Under the pieces are notes generated by a model. The model did no database searches, had not been told where the DNA came from, and worked only from the letters and a program-made list of their open reading frames with translations. DNA of 64,000 nucleotides. Source: UBA4416 sp044238845 (lineage in GTDB: Bacteria; Bacteroidota; Bacteroidia; B-17B0; Aurantibacillaceae). Within the stretch, counting starts at the first letter, position 1; every line of letters starts with the position of its first letter. The stretch lies in contig JBIICN010000012.1 in NCBI GenBank assembly GCA_044238845.1, positions 1 through 64,000 of the forward strand. Reading direction: 5' to 3'. The position numbers were made by a program, and so were the translations under genes. This document shows positions 26,758 to 36,304 of this stretch, piece by piece.

Positions 26758-26765
26758 CAAAAGTA
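26758..26765 (-). promoter_or_regulatory. -7 promoter box of rsmA
   Basis: TACTTTTG on the minus strand is a perfect TAnnTTTG match and is followed by CCTC and the ATG. The predicted transcript start is at or next to the start codon. Confidence 0.7.
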
Positions 26766-26891
26766 AGGAAAAGATTTTTAGTAATGGCATCTTAGAAACT
26801 GTATAATTATAGGTATAAAATAGAAGCTATTCTTTTTGAAAATAAAGAGCTATTTATTAGATTTACAAAAACACTATTTTTGAATTAAACT

Positions 26892-27635
26892 ATGCGCTTT
26901 CTTTTTTTAATCTTTACTTTTTTTTCTTGTGTTATTTTGGCTCAGCAGCCCGAGATTAAAAACCCTAAAAAATGGGCAGTTGGCCTTAGTTATTCTCCTG
27001 ACTTCTGTTACAGAGTATCGTATGAAAAAAGCAGTGCTTCTGCTTTATCTAATATAGATGAAAAAGGAAAACTTGGTTATACTGCTGGTGCGAATGTTCT
27101 TTACCAACTTTTAGATAAAGTAGGAATTGAATTTGGAGTTTTGTATTCAACTAAAGGACAAAAAAACATTGTCCCTGCTAATTCTTGGCGTGGTACAGCA
27201 GTTTATTATGACCCAAGTTTGCCAAATTACAATCAAGTTGGTTCATCAAGTGCAGACAGAAAGATGAATTATAGTTATCAGTATTTAGAAATCCCCTTAA
27301 AGATTAATGTTCATCTTATTAATAATCGATTAAAATTATTTCCAAGTATAGGTTGTTCTGCTAATATTTTTATGGGCAAAAAAACAACAACTACTTTTAT
27401 GTTTGAAGATGGCCATAAGGAAAAGAAAGTATCTCGAGAGTATGAGCGCAAAAATATACCTAGTTCTGAATTTGCACTTTTACTTGGAGTTGGTGTGAGC
27501 TATGATCTTAACCAAAAATTGTTTTTAAAATTAGAACCAAGTTTTAGAACCTTCATCAGACCCTTAGTTGATTCTCCAATCAGTGGAACGTTATATTCTA
27601 TAGGAGCTAACGCAGGTGTTTATATGAGATTTTAA
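26892..27635 (+). CDS. Outer-membrane beta-barrel protein (PorT/OMP_b-brl-like)
   Basis: The 247-residue product has a signal peptide (1-18, ILAQ) and alternating strand patterns consistent with an 8-10-stranded outer-membrane barrel. Typical blocks are GVEFGVLYSTKGQ-like GIEFGVLYSTKGQ, YLEIPLKINV and FALLLGVGVSYDL, and the C-terminus VYMRF ends in Phe as barrel proteins do. This is the common small porin-like family of Bacteroidota. A TATTTTTG box lies 10 nt before the ATG. Specific function unknown. Confidence 0.8.
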   Translation: MRFLFLIFTFFSCVILAQQPEIKNPKKWAVGLSYSPDFCYRVSYEKSSASALSNIDEKGKLGYTAGANVLYQLLDKVGIEFGVLYSTKGQKNIVPANSWRGTAVYYDPSLPNYNQVGSSSADRKMNYSYQYLEIPLKINVHLINNRLKLFPSIGCSANIFMGKKTTTTFMFEDGHKEKKVSREYERKNIPSSEFALLLGVGVSYDLNQKLFLKLEPSFRTFIRPLVDSPISGTLYSIGANAGVYMRF

Positions 27636-27636
27636 A

Positions 27637-28146
27637 TCATTTCTTATTTAAATTTTGGTAATCTGTGTCCAAAATTCTTAGTGATTTACGCTTATTGATT
27701 CTAATGCGTTTTATAGAAAGTTGTTTTGTGATAAATCCTAATGTAATCAATCCAGCACTTACAATAACTGCTGCTTGTTTCACGTAAGGCGTTTCACTAT
27801 TTATATAGTTATTAAAGGTGTCTAAGCTAACAAACAGCACTCCACCGGTATAAAAAAAGCCGCTGAATAATCTATATAAATGATTTGCATCTCTTAGTTT
27901 AATTGCTTTGATGTCAGATAATCTAATACTTGAGTCATTATCAAAAATTATAAGACTATCTTTTAGATTAACCATTTTATTAATTCGGTATTTAAGATCA
28001 CCTTTTAATTTATATTCTAAATAAGAATTATTATATATCTGAATAGATTTGAAATGATTGAATCGTGTCATATCGATTTCTAAAATTTTTTGTGAAAAAC
28101 TTAAACTCAGCTCTAAACACAAAAATATAGAAACAATATACTTCAT
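27637..28146 (-). CDS. Hypothetical exported/membrane protein
   Basis: The 169-residue product has a signal peptide (1-18, SFSQ), a polar region of short beta strands (LKDSLIIFDNDSSIRLSDIKAIKL), and two hydrophobic segments (~93-112, ~123-143) before a basic tail. I do not recognise the family. It shares one base with the upstream DUF4286 gene (stop/start overlap), so the two are probably cotranscribed. Confidence 0.7.
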   Translation of the reverse strand: MKYIVSIFLCLELSLSFSQKILEIDMTRFNHFKSIQIYNNSYLEYKLKGDLKYRINKMVNLKDSLIIFDNDSSIRLSDIKAIKLRDANHLYRLFSGFFYTGGVLFVSLDTFNNYINSETPYVKQAAVIVSAGLITLGFITKQLSIKRIRINKRKSLRILDTDYQNLNKK

Positions 28147-28445
28147 TAAACTATTTCCAATACAGTTCTAAAAGCAGCATATTTTCCCTCATAGCGCTTG
28201 CTATGTTCGGCTTGTAAACGAGGAGCATGATTTTTTTGATATTCTTCCATTTCTCCCATGCTTATAAAAGTATATTGTACCGAAAATGTGGCACCTTCAT
28301 CATCAACATTGAGTACTCTGCAAATTTTATTTTCAATAAAATGTCCAGTGCTTAACACATCTGGTACATGAACAGTTTTCATCCAATTTAACCAATCGTT
28401 GGCTAATGATTTTTCTACGCTTACAGTTACGTTATATATATACAT
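28146..28445 (-). CDS. DUF4286 family protein
   Basis: The 99-residue protein matches DUF4286 throughout: MYIYNVTVSVE, WLNWMKTVHVPDVLSTGHF, FSVQYTFISMGEMEEYQ and RYEGKYAAFRTVLEIV. The fold is probably a small ferredoxin-like (ABM-type) domain; function unknown. TAAATTTG, a perfect -7 box, lies 4 nt before the ATG. Confidence 0.9.
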   Translation of the reverse strand: MYIYNVTVSVEKSLANDWLNWMKTVHVPDVLSTGHFIENKICRVLNVDDEGATFSVQYTFISMGEMEEYQKNHAPRLQAEHSKRYEGKYAAFRTVLEIV

Positions 28446-28449
28446 AGTT

Positions 28450-28457
28450 CAAATTTA
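28450..28457 (-). promoter_or_regulatory. -7 promoter box of the DUF4286 gene
   Basis: TAAATTTG (minus strand) plus 4 nt plus ATG, matching the pattern seen at rsmA, truB and panD. Confidence 0.65.
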
Positions 28458-28507
28458 TGATTTTTGAATGTAGAAGTGAGAATTTTATGCCCACTAATTC
28501 GTCATTC

Positions 28508-30331
28508 TTAATTAACAATATCTCCTCTTAAATCCCTATAACGTTTTCTTGCATCTACCACATAAATACTACCTGGGTATTTTACTAATACATCTTGATA
28601 TAATTGTTTTGCTTTTTCTTTATCATTTAAATAGCGTTCATAGAGTTCGGCTTCCTTAAATAAGGCATCGTCTCCGTATAAATCAGCTGGATAAAATTCT
28701 AAAATATTTTCATACATTTTAGCCGCATCTGCGTATCGATTTGTACGTTTATAAATATCTGCTTTTTTATAAAAGATGTCATCTCCTAATGTATGCTCGT
28801 TATATATGCTATTAATACTATCTAAACGAGCTAATGCTTTATCATATTGGTGTTGTAATACCAATAAATCAGCTGAAGCAAACATACTAAGTGGTGCATC
28901 ATTGGTGTCGATTCCGATAGCATCTGTTATTATTAATGATAAGTCTAAGGCATCGTTTGCTATTGTTTTTGTGGTTGCTCCTTTCAAGACATCACATTGT
29001 GCCTTGGCCCATTTAAAATCTGAGGCATAATAGCTTAGTTTGGCGTTTCTAAATTTGGCATTTTGTCCCACAACTTCATACTTAAAATCTTTTTCTACTT
29101 GTGAGTAAAGCAACGAAGCGTCCCAAATATTCCCTACTAATAAATTCATATCTCCTAAATCTAATTTTAGTTCAGCTAAAATATTTTTATCAAAACTATA
29201 TTGCGTCGTTACTTCTTCTAAACGTTGAATAGCTTCTTGTGGTGTGTTTAAGTAATAGGCTTTTAAATAAGCTGATTTTTTAATAAGTGGAATCGTTAAA
29301 TTACTAATACCATATTGTTTAATGGCTGTTTCAATATTCGCACTAAGTGTTAATACATCCGCATTATTTGGATTACTTTGATTGGTAATTTGTAAGTATT
29401 GAGAGTTTAATTTTTCAATATTTGCTACATCATAATATGGATTATCTTTTCCTTTATTGATGACGTATTGATAGCATTTTTCGGCAACGGAATAATTTTC
29501 GTTGCTAATACAAAGTTTTGCTAATTCCATTAATCTGGTTCCGTCAGATTTTTCTCTTTTATCTAATGCTTTATTTTGAACAAAAGAACCTTCAAAATCT
29601 TTTTGTTGATTTAGTAGAAAAATTAAAAATTCAGAAAAAATCATTTTATCTGAATTTTGTTGAATTCGTTTTTGTAGTTCTTGTTTTAAAATAGGATTAT
29701 TAAGGCCACCATTTTTTTCATCATAACCCAAAGACTGTTGTAAATTGGTTTGCGCAGTATATAATTCGCTTTCTCTAAATTCAATAGCGTCTAAATATTC
29801 ATTTACCATGGCTTTTAAATCGCCTTTTTTCTTATAAATTTCAGCTATTTCATAATAATACGGATAACTGTCGCGCGTTTCTTTTCTGCCTTTTTTATAT
29901 ACTTCTAAAGCATAATCGTAAAGCTCTTCATCTTCAAAGGCATGAGCTAATACAAAAACATAATTTTGAAGAGGAATTAACTCCTTAATGGCTTTGTTAT
30001 ATTGTTCTTTTTCTTTAGTAGGATTATCTTGAAGCCTATATAGTTTACCTAGCCAAACGTATAATTGAAATGCCGTCTCATTTCTTTTAATTTGTTTCTT
30101 TAATACTTTTTCTGCTTTGTTATATTCTTTTATTTCTACTAAACATTTGTAGTAGTAGGTAAAATATGCATCTGGATTTTTGTCGTATAAATTATCAAAG
30201 TAGGAAACTGCTTTTTCATATTGTTTTTGCTCATAAAACTGCATCGCTAGTTTTTCGTCCATATTTTTTTGAGCCGAAACTGGAGAATGTTTAGCTAATA
30301 TAAAAAGGCATATCAATAAAAAATGTTTCAA
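28508..30331 (-). CDS. Tetratricopeptide-repeat exported protein
   Basis: The 607-residue product has a signal peptide (1-20). TPR-type helical hairpins run along its length, e.g. AMQFYEQKQYEKAVSYFDNLYDKNPDA near the start and ADAAKMYENILEFYPADLYGDDALFKEAELYE near the end. The last repeats resemble the YfgC/BamD-like pattern of periplasmic scaffold TPRs. It is probably a periplasmic protein-interaction scaffold. The lipoprotein gene lies 6 nt upstream, so they form one transcript. Confidence 0.85.
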   Translation of the reverse strand: MKHFLLICLFILAKHSPVSAQKNMDEKLAMQFYEQKQYEKAVSYFDNLYDKNPDAYFTYYYKCLVEIKEYNKAEKVLKKQIKRNETAFQLYVWLGKLYRLQDNPTKEKEQYNKAIKELIPLQNYVFVLAHAFEDEELYDYALEVYKKGRKETRDSYPYYYEIAEIYKKKGDLKAMVNEYLDAIEFRESELYTAQTNLQQSLGYDEKNGGLNNPILKQELQKRIQQNSDKMIFSEFLIFLLNQQKDFEGSFVQNKALDKREKSDGTRLMELAKLCISNENYSVAEKCYQYVINKGKDNPYYDVANIEKLNSQYLQITNQSNPNNADVLTLSANIETAIKQYGISNLTIPLIKKSAYLKAYYLNTPQEAIQRLEEVTTQYSFDKNILAELKLDLGDMNLLVGNIWDASLLYSQVEKDFKYEVVGQNAKFRNAKLSYYASDFKWAKAQCDVLKGATTKTIANDALDLSLIITDAIGIDTNDAPLSMFASADLLVLQHQYDKALARLDSINSIYNEHTLGDDIFYKKADIYKRTNRYADAAKMYENILEFYPADLYGDDALFKEAELYERYLNDKEKAKQLYQDVLVKYPGSIYVVDARKRYRDLRGDIVN

Positions 30332-30337
30332 AATAGT

Positions 30338-30910
30338 TTAGTGCGGATTTACTGATTGTGGTAATACTCCTTCATTTAATTGTTTTACTAGGTTTTCACA
30401 AATTGGTAATGATTGATGATATATTTCTAAATGCTTTCTTATATTTTCCGTATTTAATTTCAATTCTTCAATTATTTTTTCTGCTTGTTTTTTTTCGTCA
30501 TTAATAAATGCAATGGCATCTTCATTATCTATACTCCCATTTTTTAAATCATGAGATAAAGTTTGTATTTGTGTAATTGATGTATTGGCGTTTTGCAGCC
30601 AAGATGACCGCAAGGAAATGTATTCATGTATTCCTTTAGCTACAGAGTTAAAATTTTGTAAGTTCTCGGCTACCGATTTTGTAACGGTATCTTTTAAGTG
30701 TGAGTCAATAAACAATGAATAGGTGTATTGTTTTGAATAAGCTTCCATACATGAAGCACTATCTACTGTTTTAAAATTATCGACAGATTGTTGTAAAACA
30801 ACTTTTAGGCTGTCTAATTCTTTCACATGCTTTTCATAGGTATGTGAATTTTTACACGAGAAAAAACTCATCAAAGTAATAACTATTGAAATAAACAGTA
30901 AAGATTTCAT
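30338..30910 (-). CDS. Coiled-coil lipoprotein of unknown function
   Basis: From the ATG at 30910 the protein has ~190 residues. The lipoprotein signal peptide ends in MSFFSC (lipobox Cys), and the rest is mostly alpha-helical with heptad-like Leu/Ile spacing, suggesting coiled coil. Upstream ATG/TTG codons at 30916-30919 overlap the promoter box TAAATTTG (30917-30924), so I use the later ATG. It is followed 6 nt later by the TPR gene, a likely partner. Confidence 0.75.
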   Translation of the reverse strand: MKSLLFISIVITLMSFFSCKNSHTYEKHVKELDSLKVVLQQSVDNFKTVDSASCMEAYSKQYTYSLFIDSHLKDTVTKSVAENLQNFNSVAKGIHEYISLRSSWLQNANTSITQIQTLSHDLKNGSIDNEDAIAFINDEKKQAEKIIEELKLNTENIRKHLEIYHQSLPICENLVKQLNEGVLPQSVNPH

Positions 30911-30992
30911 TATCATCAAATTTAAGTTTTATTACTCAAATAAAATACTCTAGTTTTATAATAAATCTTAAAATATAAATGCAAGAGGTCTA

Positions 30993-32207
30993 CTAGATTT
31001 TGACGATTTTTTTGAGGGTAAATGCAGCAATAATTAAGCTGATGGCCACCAAAACGGAGCTCATGATAAATGGTGCGCCTGGAAAGTAAATGGATGAGTT
31101 TTTTTGTGTAAAGAAATAAAATAACTCTGTCATTAATACTGGGCCAACAATAGCTGTAACACTAATTAAACTTGTAATGGCACCCTGCATTTCACCTTGT
31201 TCATTAGCTGCAACTCGATTTGATATAATCCCTTGAATAGCTGGCATTGCAATGCCACCTAATGCAAAAGGCACCATAAAGGCAAACATCATCCAGCCTT
31301 GGTTGGCAAATGCAAAGAGTATGTAACCTATCAATGAAAACAGAAAACCTAAATACACAGACTTTTTTTGACCTAATTTTGGAACAATAATACGTATTAA
31401 CCCGCCTTGCACAATGGCAATCGACAATCCAATAAAAGCTAAGGATGCACCTACCATTTTAGTAGACCAATCAAATTTTAAAATCGTATAATAGGTCCAA
31501 GTTGATTGAGGAGATTGCCCTGCAATATTTAATAAAAATACGGCTATGATGAGCCATATAATTTCTTTGTGGCGTTTTAAGTTAATAAATGTTCCAATTG
31601 GATTTGCTCTTTTCCAATCAAAGGCTCTTCTGTTTTCTTGAGATAAAGATTCGGGTAAAACAAAATAGCCATATAAAGCATTAAGTAATGATAAGCCTGC
31701 AGCTATTAAAAAAGGAACTCTTGATCCAAAATCAGCAAATAACCCTCCAATTAATGGGCCTAAGATAAAACCAATTCCAAAAGCCGCACCCACCATTCCA
31801 AAATTTTGCGCCCGTTTTTCAGGTTCGCTAATATCTGCAATGTAGGCAGATGCCGTTGTGAAACTTGCCCCTGAAATTCCGGCAATAATTCGTCCTACAA
31901 ATAACCAAAACATGGTAGGAGCAAAGGCTAAAAATATATAGTCAATGCCAAGCCCTAATAAGGAAATTAAAAGCACAGGCCTTCTTCCGAACCTATCACT
32001 TAATCCTCCTAATACACTCGAAAATAAAAATTGCATAATACCATAGGCAAATGCTAACCACCCTCCATATTTAGAAGCTTCGCTAATATCTCCTCCTATT
32101 AATTCTTGAATTAATTTTGGTGTAACAGGAATAATAATTCCTATTCCTGTACAGTCAATTAATAGAGTTATGAATATAAATAGTAGAGCGTTTTTTTGAT
32201 TTTTCAT
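30993..32207 (-). CDS. MFS transporter, TetA-like (TCR/Tet family)
   Basis: The 404-residue product has 12 predicted transmembrane segments. The MFS motif A after TM2 is GGLSDRFGRRPVLL, and the GFILGPLIGGLFADFG region in TM5 is characteristic of drug:H+ antiporters. The overall pattern (FITLLIDCTGIGIIIPVTPKLI; SAYIADISEPEKRAQNFG) is that of TetA-like exporters. Chromosomal members are often annotated as tetracycline exporters without proven substrate; resistance should not be assumed. TATTTTTA (7/8) lies 4 nt before the ATG. Confidence 0.88.
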   Translation of the reverse strand: MKNQKNALLFIFITLLIDCTGIGIIIPVTPKLIQELIGGDISEASKYGGWLAFAYGIMQFLFSSVLGGLSDRFGRRPVLLISLLGLGIDYIFLAFAPTMFWLFVGRIIAGISGASFTTASAYIADISEPEKRAQNFGMVGAAFGIGFILGPLIGGLFADFGSRVPFLIAAGLSLLNALYGYFVLPESLSQENRRAFDWKRANPIGTFINLKRHKEIIWLIIAVFLLNIAGQSPQSTWTYYTILKFDWSTKMVGASLAFIGLSIAIVQGGLIRIIVPKLGQKKSVYLGFLFSLIGYILFAFANQGWMMFAFMVPFALGGIAMPAIQGIISNRVAANEQGEMQGAITSLISVTAIVGPVLMTELFYFFTQKNSSIYFPGAPFIMSSVLVAISLIIAAFTLKKIVKI

Positions 32208-32234
32208 GGTGTAAAAATAATTTTAATCATCCTA

Positions 32235-33431
32235 TTAATAAGAGCCTCCCGAGCCTGCGCCACCGGATTGACCGCCGCCAAAATCAACACCATTTTGTGT
32301 TAGTGGAGTGTTTTTTTGCGTTAAGGTTTCTACAATAATTAAAGCTTCGGCATTAGTCTTTAAAAAACTATCTTCATCTATTTGCTCTTCAAACGTAATA
32401 CCGTGTTTGGGAGTTTTAAAATATTTGATGGCGAAGTAAGACACTCCAATTAATACAATGCCAGCAGCGGTTAAGGCTATTTCGGGATGACCTAAACTAA
32501 AATAATATTTAAAGGTAAGGGATGAAGCGGCTAGTAAAACTAGACCCGACCAAAGTAATGTTTTATCTTTTTGTTTTAATCCAAAATAAATATAGCCTAA
32601 AGGCACGTTTGCTGTTAAGATATAAAATATAAATGCCAAAGGAATGTCTTCTCCTATTTGTAAATCCATGTTAAAAAATTCTATGCTCGATTCTCTAATC
32701 ACATAATAATTGCAGGCCATGTAAAATATGATTAACGATAAAAATTCGACTGCCTCCATACATGATTTCCAATAAAACAACTTAGTTTTGGTTTTAACTT
32801 TTTTGATTTGAAAGTATAAAACTGCTGAAAATAACATCATGACAAATGGCATAATGAGTTTCGCAACATCACCAAACTTCATTATTACTAAAAACAAAAT
32901 GGTATACACGCAAAAGCTTAATGCCAATGTGGCTATTCGATCGGCATACCTTATAACAGCAAATGTAATAAATGGTAATGCTGTAAATAGAAATAACAAT
33001 GGACTATCAGATGAAATTTCGTCAACTATTAAATAAATGTCGACTGCTAAAAATATTAAACCTATGTACAACAGCGCTTCATCAGTGCCCGAATTGTAAA
33101 TGTTTTTATTTTTAATAAAGTATTCCAAAATAATAAAACAAGCAGATGCATATAAAAAACAAGTGAATACCCAAAATCCAATATTGTTGTCGCTATTATA
33201 CATGATAGAAGAAAATAGCAAGCTATAAATACCCAATGACGCTAATACAATGAAACAAATGAAAATAAATAACCCAATCTTTACAAACACATTAGACGAC
33301 TTGTAGGTTGACGAATAATGGTTTAAAATAGTGGCAAACTGTTGATCAGAAATTAATTTGTTGGCATGCCAAAAAGCTGCCTTCTTTTTCAGTAAACTAT
33401 TTTTTACGGTATCTATGTTATAGGCTTGCAT
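32235..33431 (-). CDS. Multi-pass membrane protein with Gly-rich C-terminal tail
   Basis: The 398-residue product has a short soluble N-terminus and about ten hydrophobic helices (~55-340). The cytoplasmic-looking tail ends DFGGGQSGGAGSGGSY. It resembles the DUF2157-like proteins encoded in tandem in Bacteroidota. It shares one base (TAATG) with the preceding membrane gene, so the two are translationally coupled. The function of the pair is unknown. Confidence 0.75.
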   Translation of the reverse strand: MQAYNIDTVKNSLLKKKAAFWHANKLISDQQFATILNHYSSTYKSSNVFVKIGLFIFICFIVLASLGIYSLLFSSIMYNSDNNIGFWVFTCFLYASACFIILEYFIKNKNIYNSGTDEALLYIGLIFLAVDIYLIVDEISSDSPLLFLFTALPFITFAVIRYADRIATLALSFCVYTILFLVIMKFGDVAKLIMPFVMMLFSAVLYFQIKKVKTKTKLFYWKSCMEAVEFLSLIIFYMACNYYVIRESSIEFFNMDLQIGEDIPLAFIFYILTANVPLGYIYFGLKQKDKTLLWSGLVLLAASSLTFKYYFSLGHPEIALTAAGIVLIGVSYFAIKYFKTPKHGITFEEQIDEDSFLKTNAEALIIVETLTQKNTPLTQNGVDFGGGQSGGAGSGGSY

Positions 33432-34402
33432 TATTTAGTTTTTACAATTTTTTTAATATTTAAAAACAAAAAGATAACACCTACGGCAGATGTAATGACA
33501 TACATCATCCCTAACATAAAAATACCGTCGTTCATATTATTTATTTTTGAAAGTAAATGAAATATAATATATGTTATACCAATATATCCAAATAACACTG
33601 AAATCAGCAAAAACAAATAGGATTGTTGAGCCACTGCATATTTTATAAAATACACACAAGTGACAATTAGTGATAGCAAACTCATTATTTTTAAATTTTG
33701 ATTAAATAATGCCGCTAATAGGGCAATGCATATAACATTAATTGCAAAGTTGTTATAAGTAAAACTAAAATGTTGTTTTATATGTTGCTTATCAGAATAC
33801 CATGCCCATGCAGTCAATATTATACCTAAACTTAAAGCAGTTAACACTACATACAAATCTGAGAAATCATTTCCATCTATCAATTGCCTTGGTGTAACGC
33901 TCAATCCAAAAGTACTTGCTAATCCTGTAATAGCAATTGATAACACTCCTTTATGATCGAAACGATATGCTAAATAAAAAGAAATAATAGTTGGAATAAA
34001 AACTAAAATACCATAATGCTTCCCAAACGGATTGTACTGAAATTGAAAGTATCCTATAAACGTCACAAATAACAAACATCCTAGTAATACAATGAAGTCA
34101 AAAAATGGGGACGCATACCTTATTGGTTGATGAGTATAAGGTAGTTTGTGTTTATGGATATAATATAAACAAGAAGCGCATGCTAAGCCTACTGCTGCCA
34201 AAATAACTTGATGGCCAATAGTATCGATATTTAGATACACCAAAATACCAATACCCGAAGATAACAATAGAATACCTAAATACAAGATGGTACGCAGTTC
34301 CCAATGTATAGAAAATAAACGATTACCTTCAAAGAATTCAATATTTTTATATTGCTCTTCGTCGATGTGTCCATCTTTTAATATTTGATTGAGTTCAGTC
34401 AT
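33431..34402 (-). CDS. DUF2157-like multi-pass membrane protein
   Basis: From the ATG at 34402 (MTELNQILKDGHIDEEQYKNI) the product has ~323 residues. A short helical N-terminal region typical of DUF2157 is followed by roughly ten transmembrane helices. A frame extending to 34453 adds residues without similarity to the family start. It is paired with the downstream membrane gene through a 1-nt overlap. Function unknown. Confidence 0.78.
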   Translation of the reverse strand: MTELNQILKDGHIDEEQYKNIEFFEGNRLFSIHWELRTILYLGILLLSSGIGILVYLNIDTIGHQVILAAVGLACASCLYYIHKHKLPYTHQPIRYASPFFDFIVLLGCLLFVTFIGYFQFQYNPFGKHYGILVFIPTIISFYLAYRFDHKGVLSIAITGLASTFGLSVTPRQLIDGNDFSDLYVVLTALSLGIILTAWAWYSDKQHIKQHFSFTYNNFAINVICIALLAALFNQNLKIMSLLSLIVTCVYFIKYAVAQQSYLFLLISVLFGYIGITYIIFHLLSKINNMNDGIFMLGMMYVITSAVGVIFLFLNIKKIVKTK

Positions 34403-34534
34403 TTTAAGATGTATAAATATAGTTAAAATGCCATAATTAGCATTTATAATCAAAAGCCTTATTAGTCAAAAACCCCCTCCATCCTATCACAAAACCGCTA
34501 AAACAAAAAGCGTGCACAGCATAAGATTATCAAT

Positions 34535-34542
34535 TATATTTA
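34535..34542 (+). promoter_or_regulatory. -7 promoter box of the FtsX-like permease gene
   Basis: TATATTTA matches TAnnTTTG at 7 of 8 positions and is followed by CACT and the ATG at 34547. Confidence 0.55.
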
Positions 34543-34546
34543 CACT

Positions 34547-35791
34547 ATGGTATTAACCCTTTTAAAAGAAAGCATTGTGTTTGCTTGGGGCGCTTTAGTG
34601 GCTAATAAACTAAGGACGTTTTTGAGTTTATTAGGCATTACCATTGGTATTTTTGCCATCATTACAGTGTTTACTATTGTAGATAGTTTAGAACGTAACA
34701 TCCGCGGAAGTGTTCAAAGTCTTGGAGATAATGTTGTGTTTGTGATGAAATGGCCTTGGACTTTTGGCCCTGATTACCCTTGGTGGAAATACATGAACCG
34801 CCCAGTTCCTGAAATTAGTGAACTAGCTGAAGTTGAACGTAAAGCTAAAAGTATTGAAGCTGTTGGATTTAGAATTGGTGCTCGAAAAGTATTAAAACGA
34901 AATAACAATACTATCGAAAATGGTTTAGTATCAGGTTGGTCATATGGCTTTGGTCGAGTAAAATCTTTTGAAATTATTGATGGTCGTTATTTTAGAGAAG
35001 ATGAAGCGGAAGGTGGTTATAACGTGGTGATATTAGGTCACACCATTGCCGATGGGTTGTTCCCAAATAACGAGTATCCAATTGGAAAAACCATTAAAGT
35101 AGCAGGTAGAAACTGTAAGGTGATAGGCTTATTTAAAAAAGAAGGAGAAAGCATGTTGGGTAACACGATGGATAACCAAGCCGTTGTGCCTTATAATTTT
35201 GCTAGATTATTTATGGATGTTAAGTCAGAGAGTAGTGACCCTTTTATTGCAGCGAAAGCAAAACCAGGCGTAACCAACGATCAGTTAAAAGATGAGCTAA
35301 CGGGCATTATGCGCGGCATTAGAGGATTAAAACCAATGGCCGATGATGATTTTGCTTTAAATGAAACCAATTTATTAAGCAAAAATTTTGATGGTTTATT
35401 TGATATTGTTGGCATTGCAGGAGCTATCATTGGCGGCTTTTCTATTTTAGTTGGGGGTTTTGGTATTGCTAATATTATGTTTGTATCGGTGCGCGAGAGA
35501 ACCAATTTAATTGGCATTCAAAAATCATTAGGAGCCAAAAACTATTTTATTTTAGCACAATTTTTATTTGAATCCGTGTTTTTATCTTTAATGGGAGGCA
35601 TCATAGGACTCTTACTCATTTACCTGCTCACTTTTGCCGCCGACGGGGTGATTGATATGGAAATTACATTAACACGTTCAAATATTATTTTAGGTTTAAC
35701 CATTTCGGTATTGATAGGAATCATCAGCGGATTTATTCCAGCTTATGGCGCCTCACAACTCGATCCAGTAGAAGCAATTAGAACTAATTAG
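34547..35791 (+). CDS. MacB/FtsX-type ABC transporter permease
   Basis: The 414-residue product has the MacB topology. TM1 near residues 20-42 carries NKLRTFLSLLGITIGIFAII, a periplasmic MacB_PCD domain spans ~50-265, and three C-terminal FtsX helices (~285-405) include ANIMFVSVRERTNLIGIQKSLGA and the closing PAYGASQLDPVEAIR. Such permeases couple to a LolD/MacB-type ATPase to move lipoproteins, peptides or drugs. No ATPase gene is adjacent, so the partner is elsewhere. Confidence 0.92.
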   Translation: MVLTLLKESIVFAWGALVANKLRTFLSLLGITIGIFAIITVFTIVDSLERNIRGSVQSLGDNVVFVMKWPWTFGPDYPWWKYMNRPVPEISELAEVERKAKSIEAVGFRIGARKVLKRNNNTIENGLVSGWSYGFGRVKSFEIIDGRYFREDEAEGGYNVVILGHTIADGLFPNNEYPIGKTIKVAGRNCKVIGLFKKEGESMLGNTMDNQAVVPYNFARLFMDVKSESSDPFIAAKAKPGVTNDQLKDELTGIMRGIRGLKPMADDDFALNETNLLSKNFDGLFDIVGIAGAIIGGFSILVGGFGIANIMFVSVRERTNLIGIQKSLGAKNYFILAQFLFESVFLSLMGGIIGLLLIYLLTFAADGVIDMEITLTRSNIILGLTISVLIGIISGFIPAYGASQLDPVEAIRTN

Positions 35792-35842
35792 AAACAATAA
35801 TTACGCGGGATTCTGAGCCTGCTGAAGACAGAACAAATTATT

Positions 35843-36190
35843 ATGGCACTATTACAACGTCCCAAATCCATCAGCATAATTACAGTGACAGCTATTGTAT
35901 TGGTGTTATTGGCGTTCCCCATGTTGTTTACACCGTCCATTAAACGTATGGGCGATTTTGTGCCTATGGTTCTAGGAATTATCATCACGCTTCAGTTTGT
36001 TTCGTTAATTGGCATTTGGCACATGAAACAATGGGGGGTGCAATTATTTATCATGATGTTTTGTGTGCGTGTGATTACTTTTATGTTTTTAGATATGTAT
36101 ACGTTTCGTTTTTTCTTTAATATTTTTTATTCACTTCTTTTTATCGTCTTCTTTTTAACCCATTATCGTAAGATGGATACTAACTTATAG
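35843..36190 (+). CDS. Small membrane protein
   Basis: The 115-residue product has three to four hydrophobic segments (~13-30, ~40-60, ~65-85, ~88-108) and a basic N-terminus. I do not recognise the family. It lies 51 nt downstream of the permease on the same strand, probably in one transcript. Confidence 0.6.
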   Translation: MALLQRPKSISIITVTAIVLVLLAFPMLFTPSIKRMGDFVPMVLGIIITLQFVSLIGIWHMKQWGVQLFIMMFCVRVITFMFLDMYTFRFFFNIFYSLLFIVFFLTHYRKMDTNL

Positions 36191-36304
36191 GTGAATTTTA
36201 TAACGGTTAAATGCTCAACTAATCATGTCAAACACTAAGTTTTTGTTGTTTTTTCAATAGATATTCTTATTTTAGGGTATATTTTCTAAAATAATATGTA
36301 AGTA

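Noticed and set aside
30993..32207. Tetracycline resistance determinant
   Set aside because: The sequence supports only a TetA-like MFS transporter; the substrate cannot be told, and the gene is in a chromosomal context without mobile flanks.
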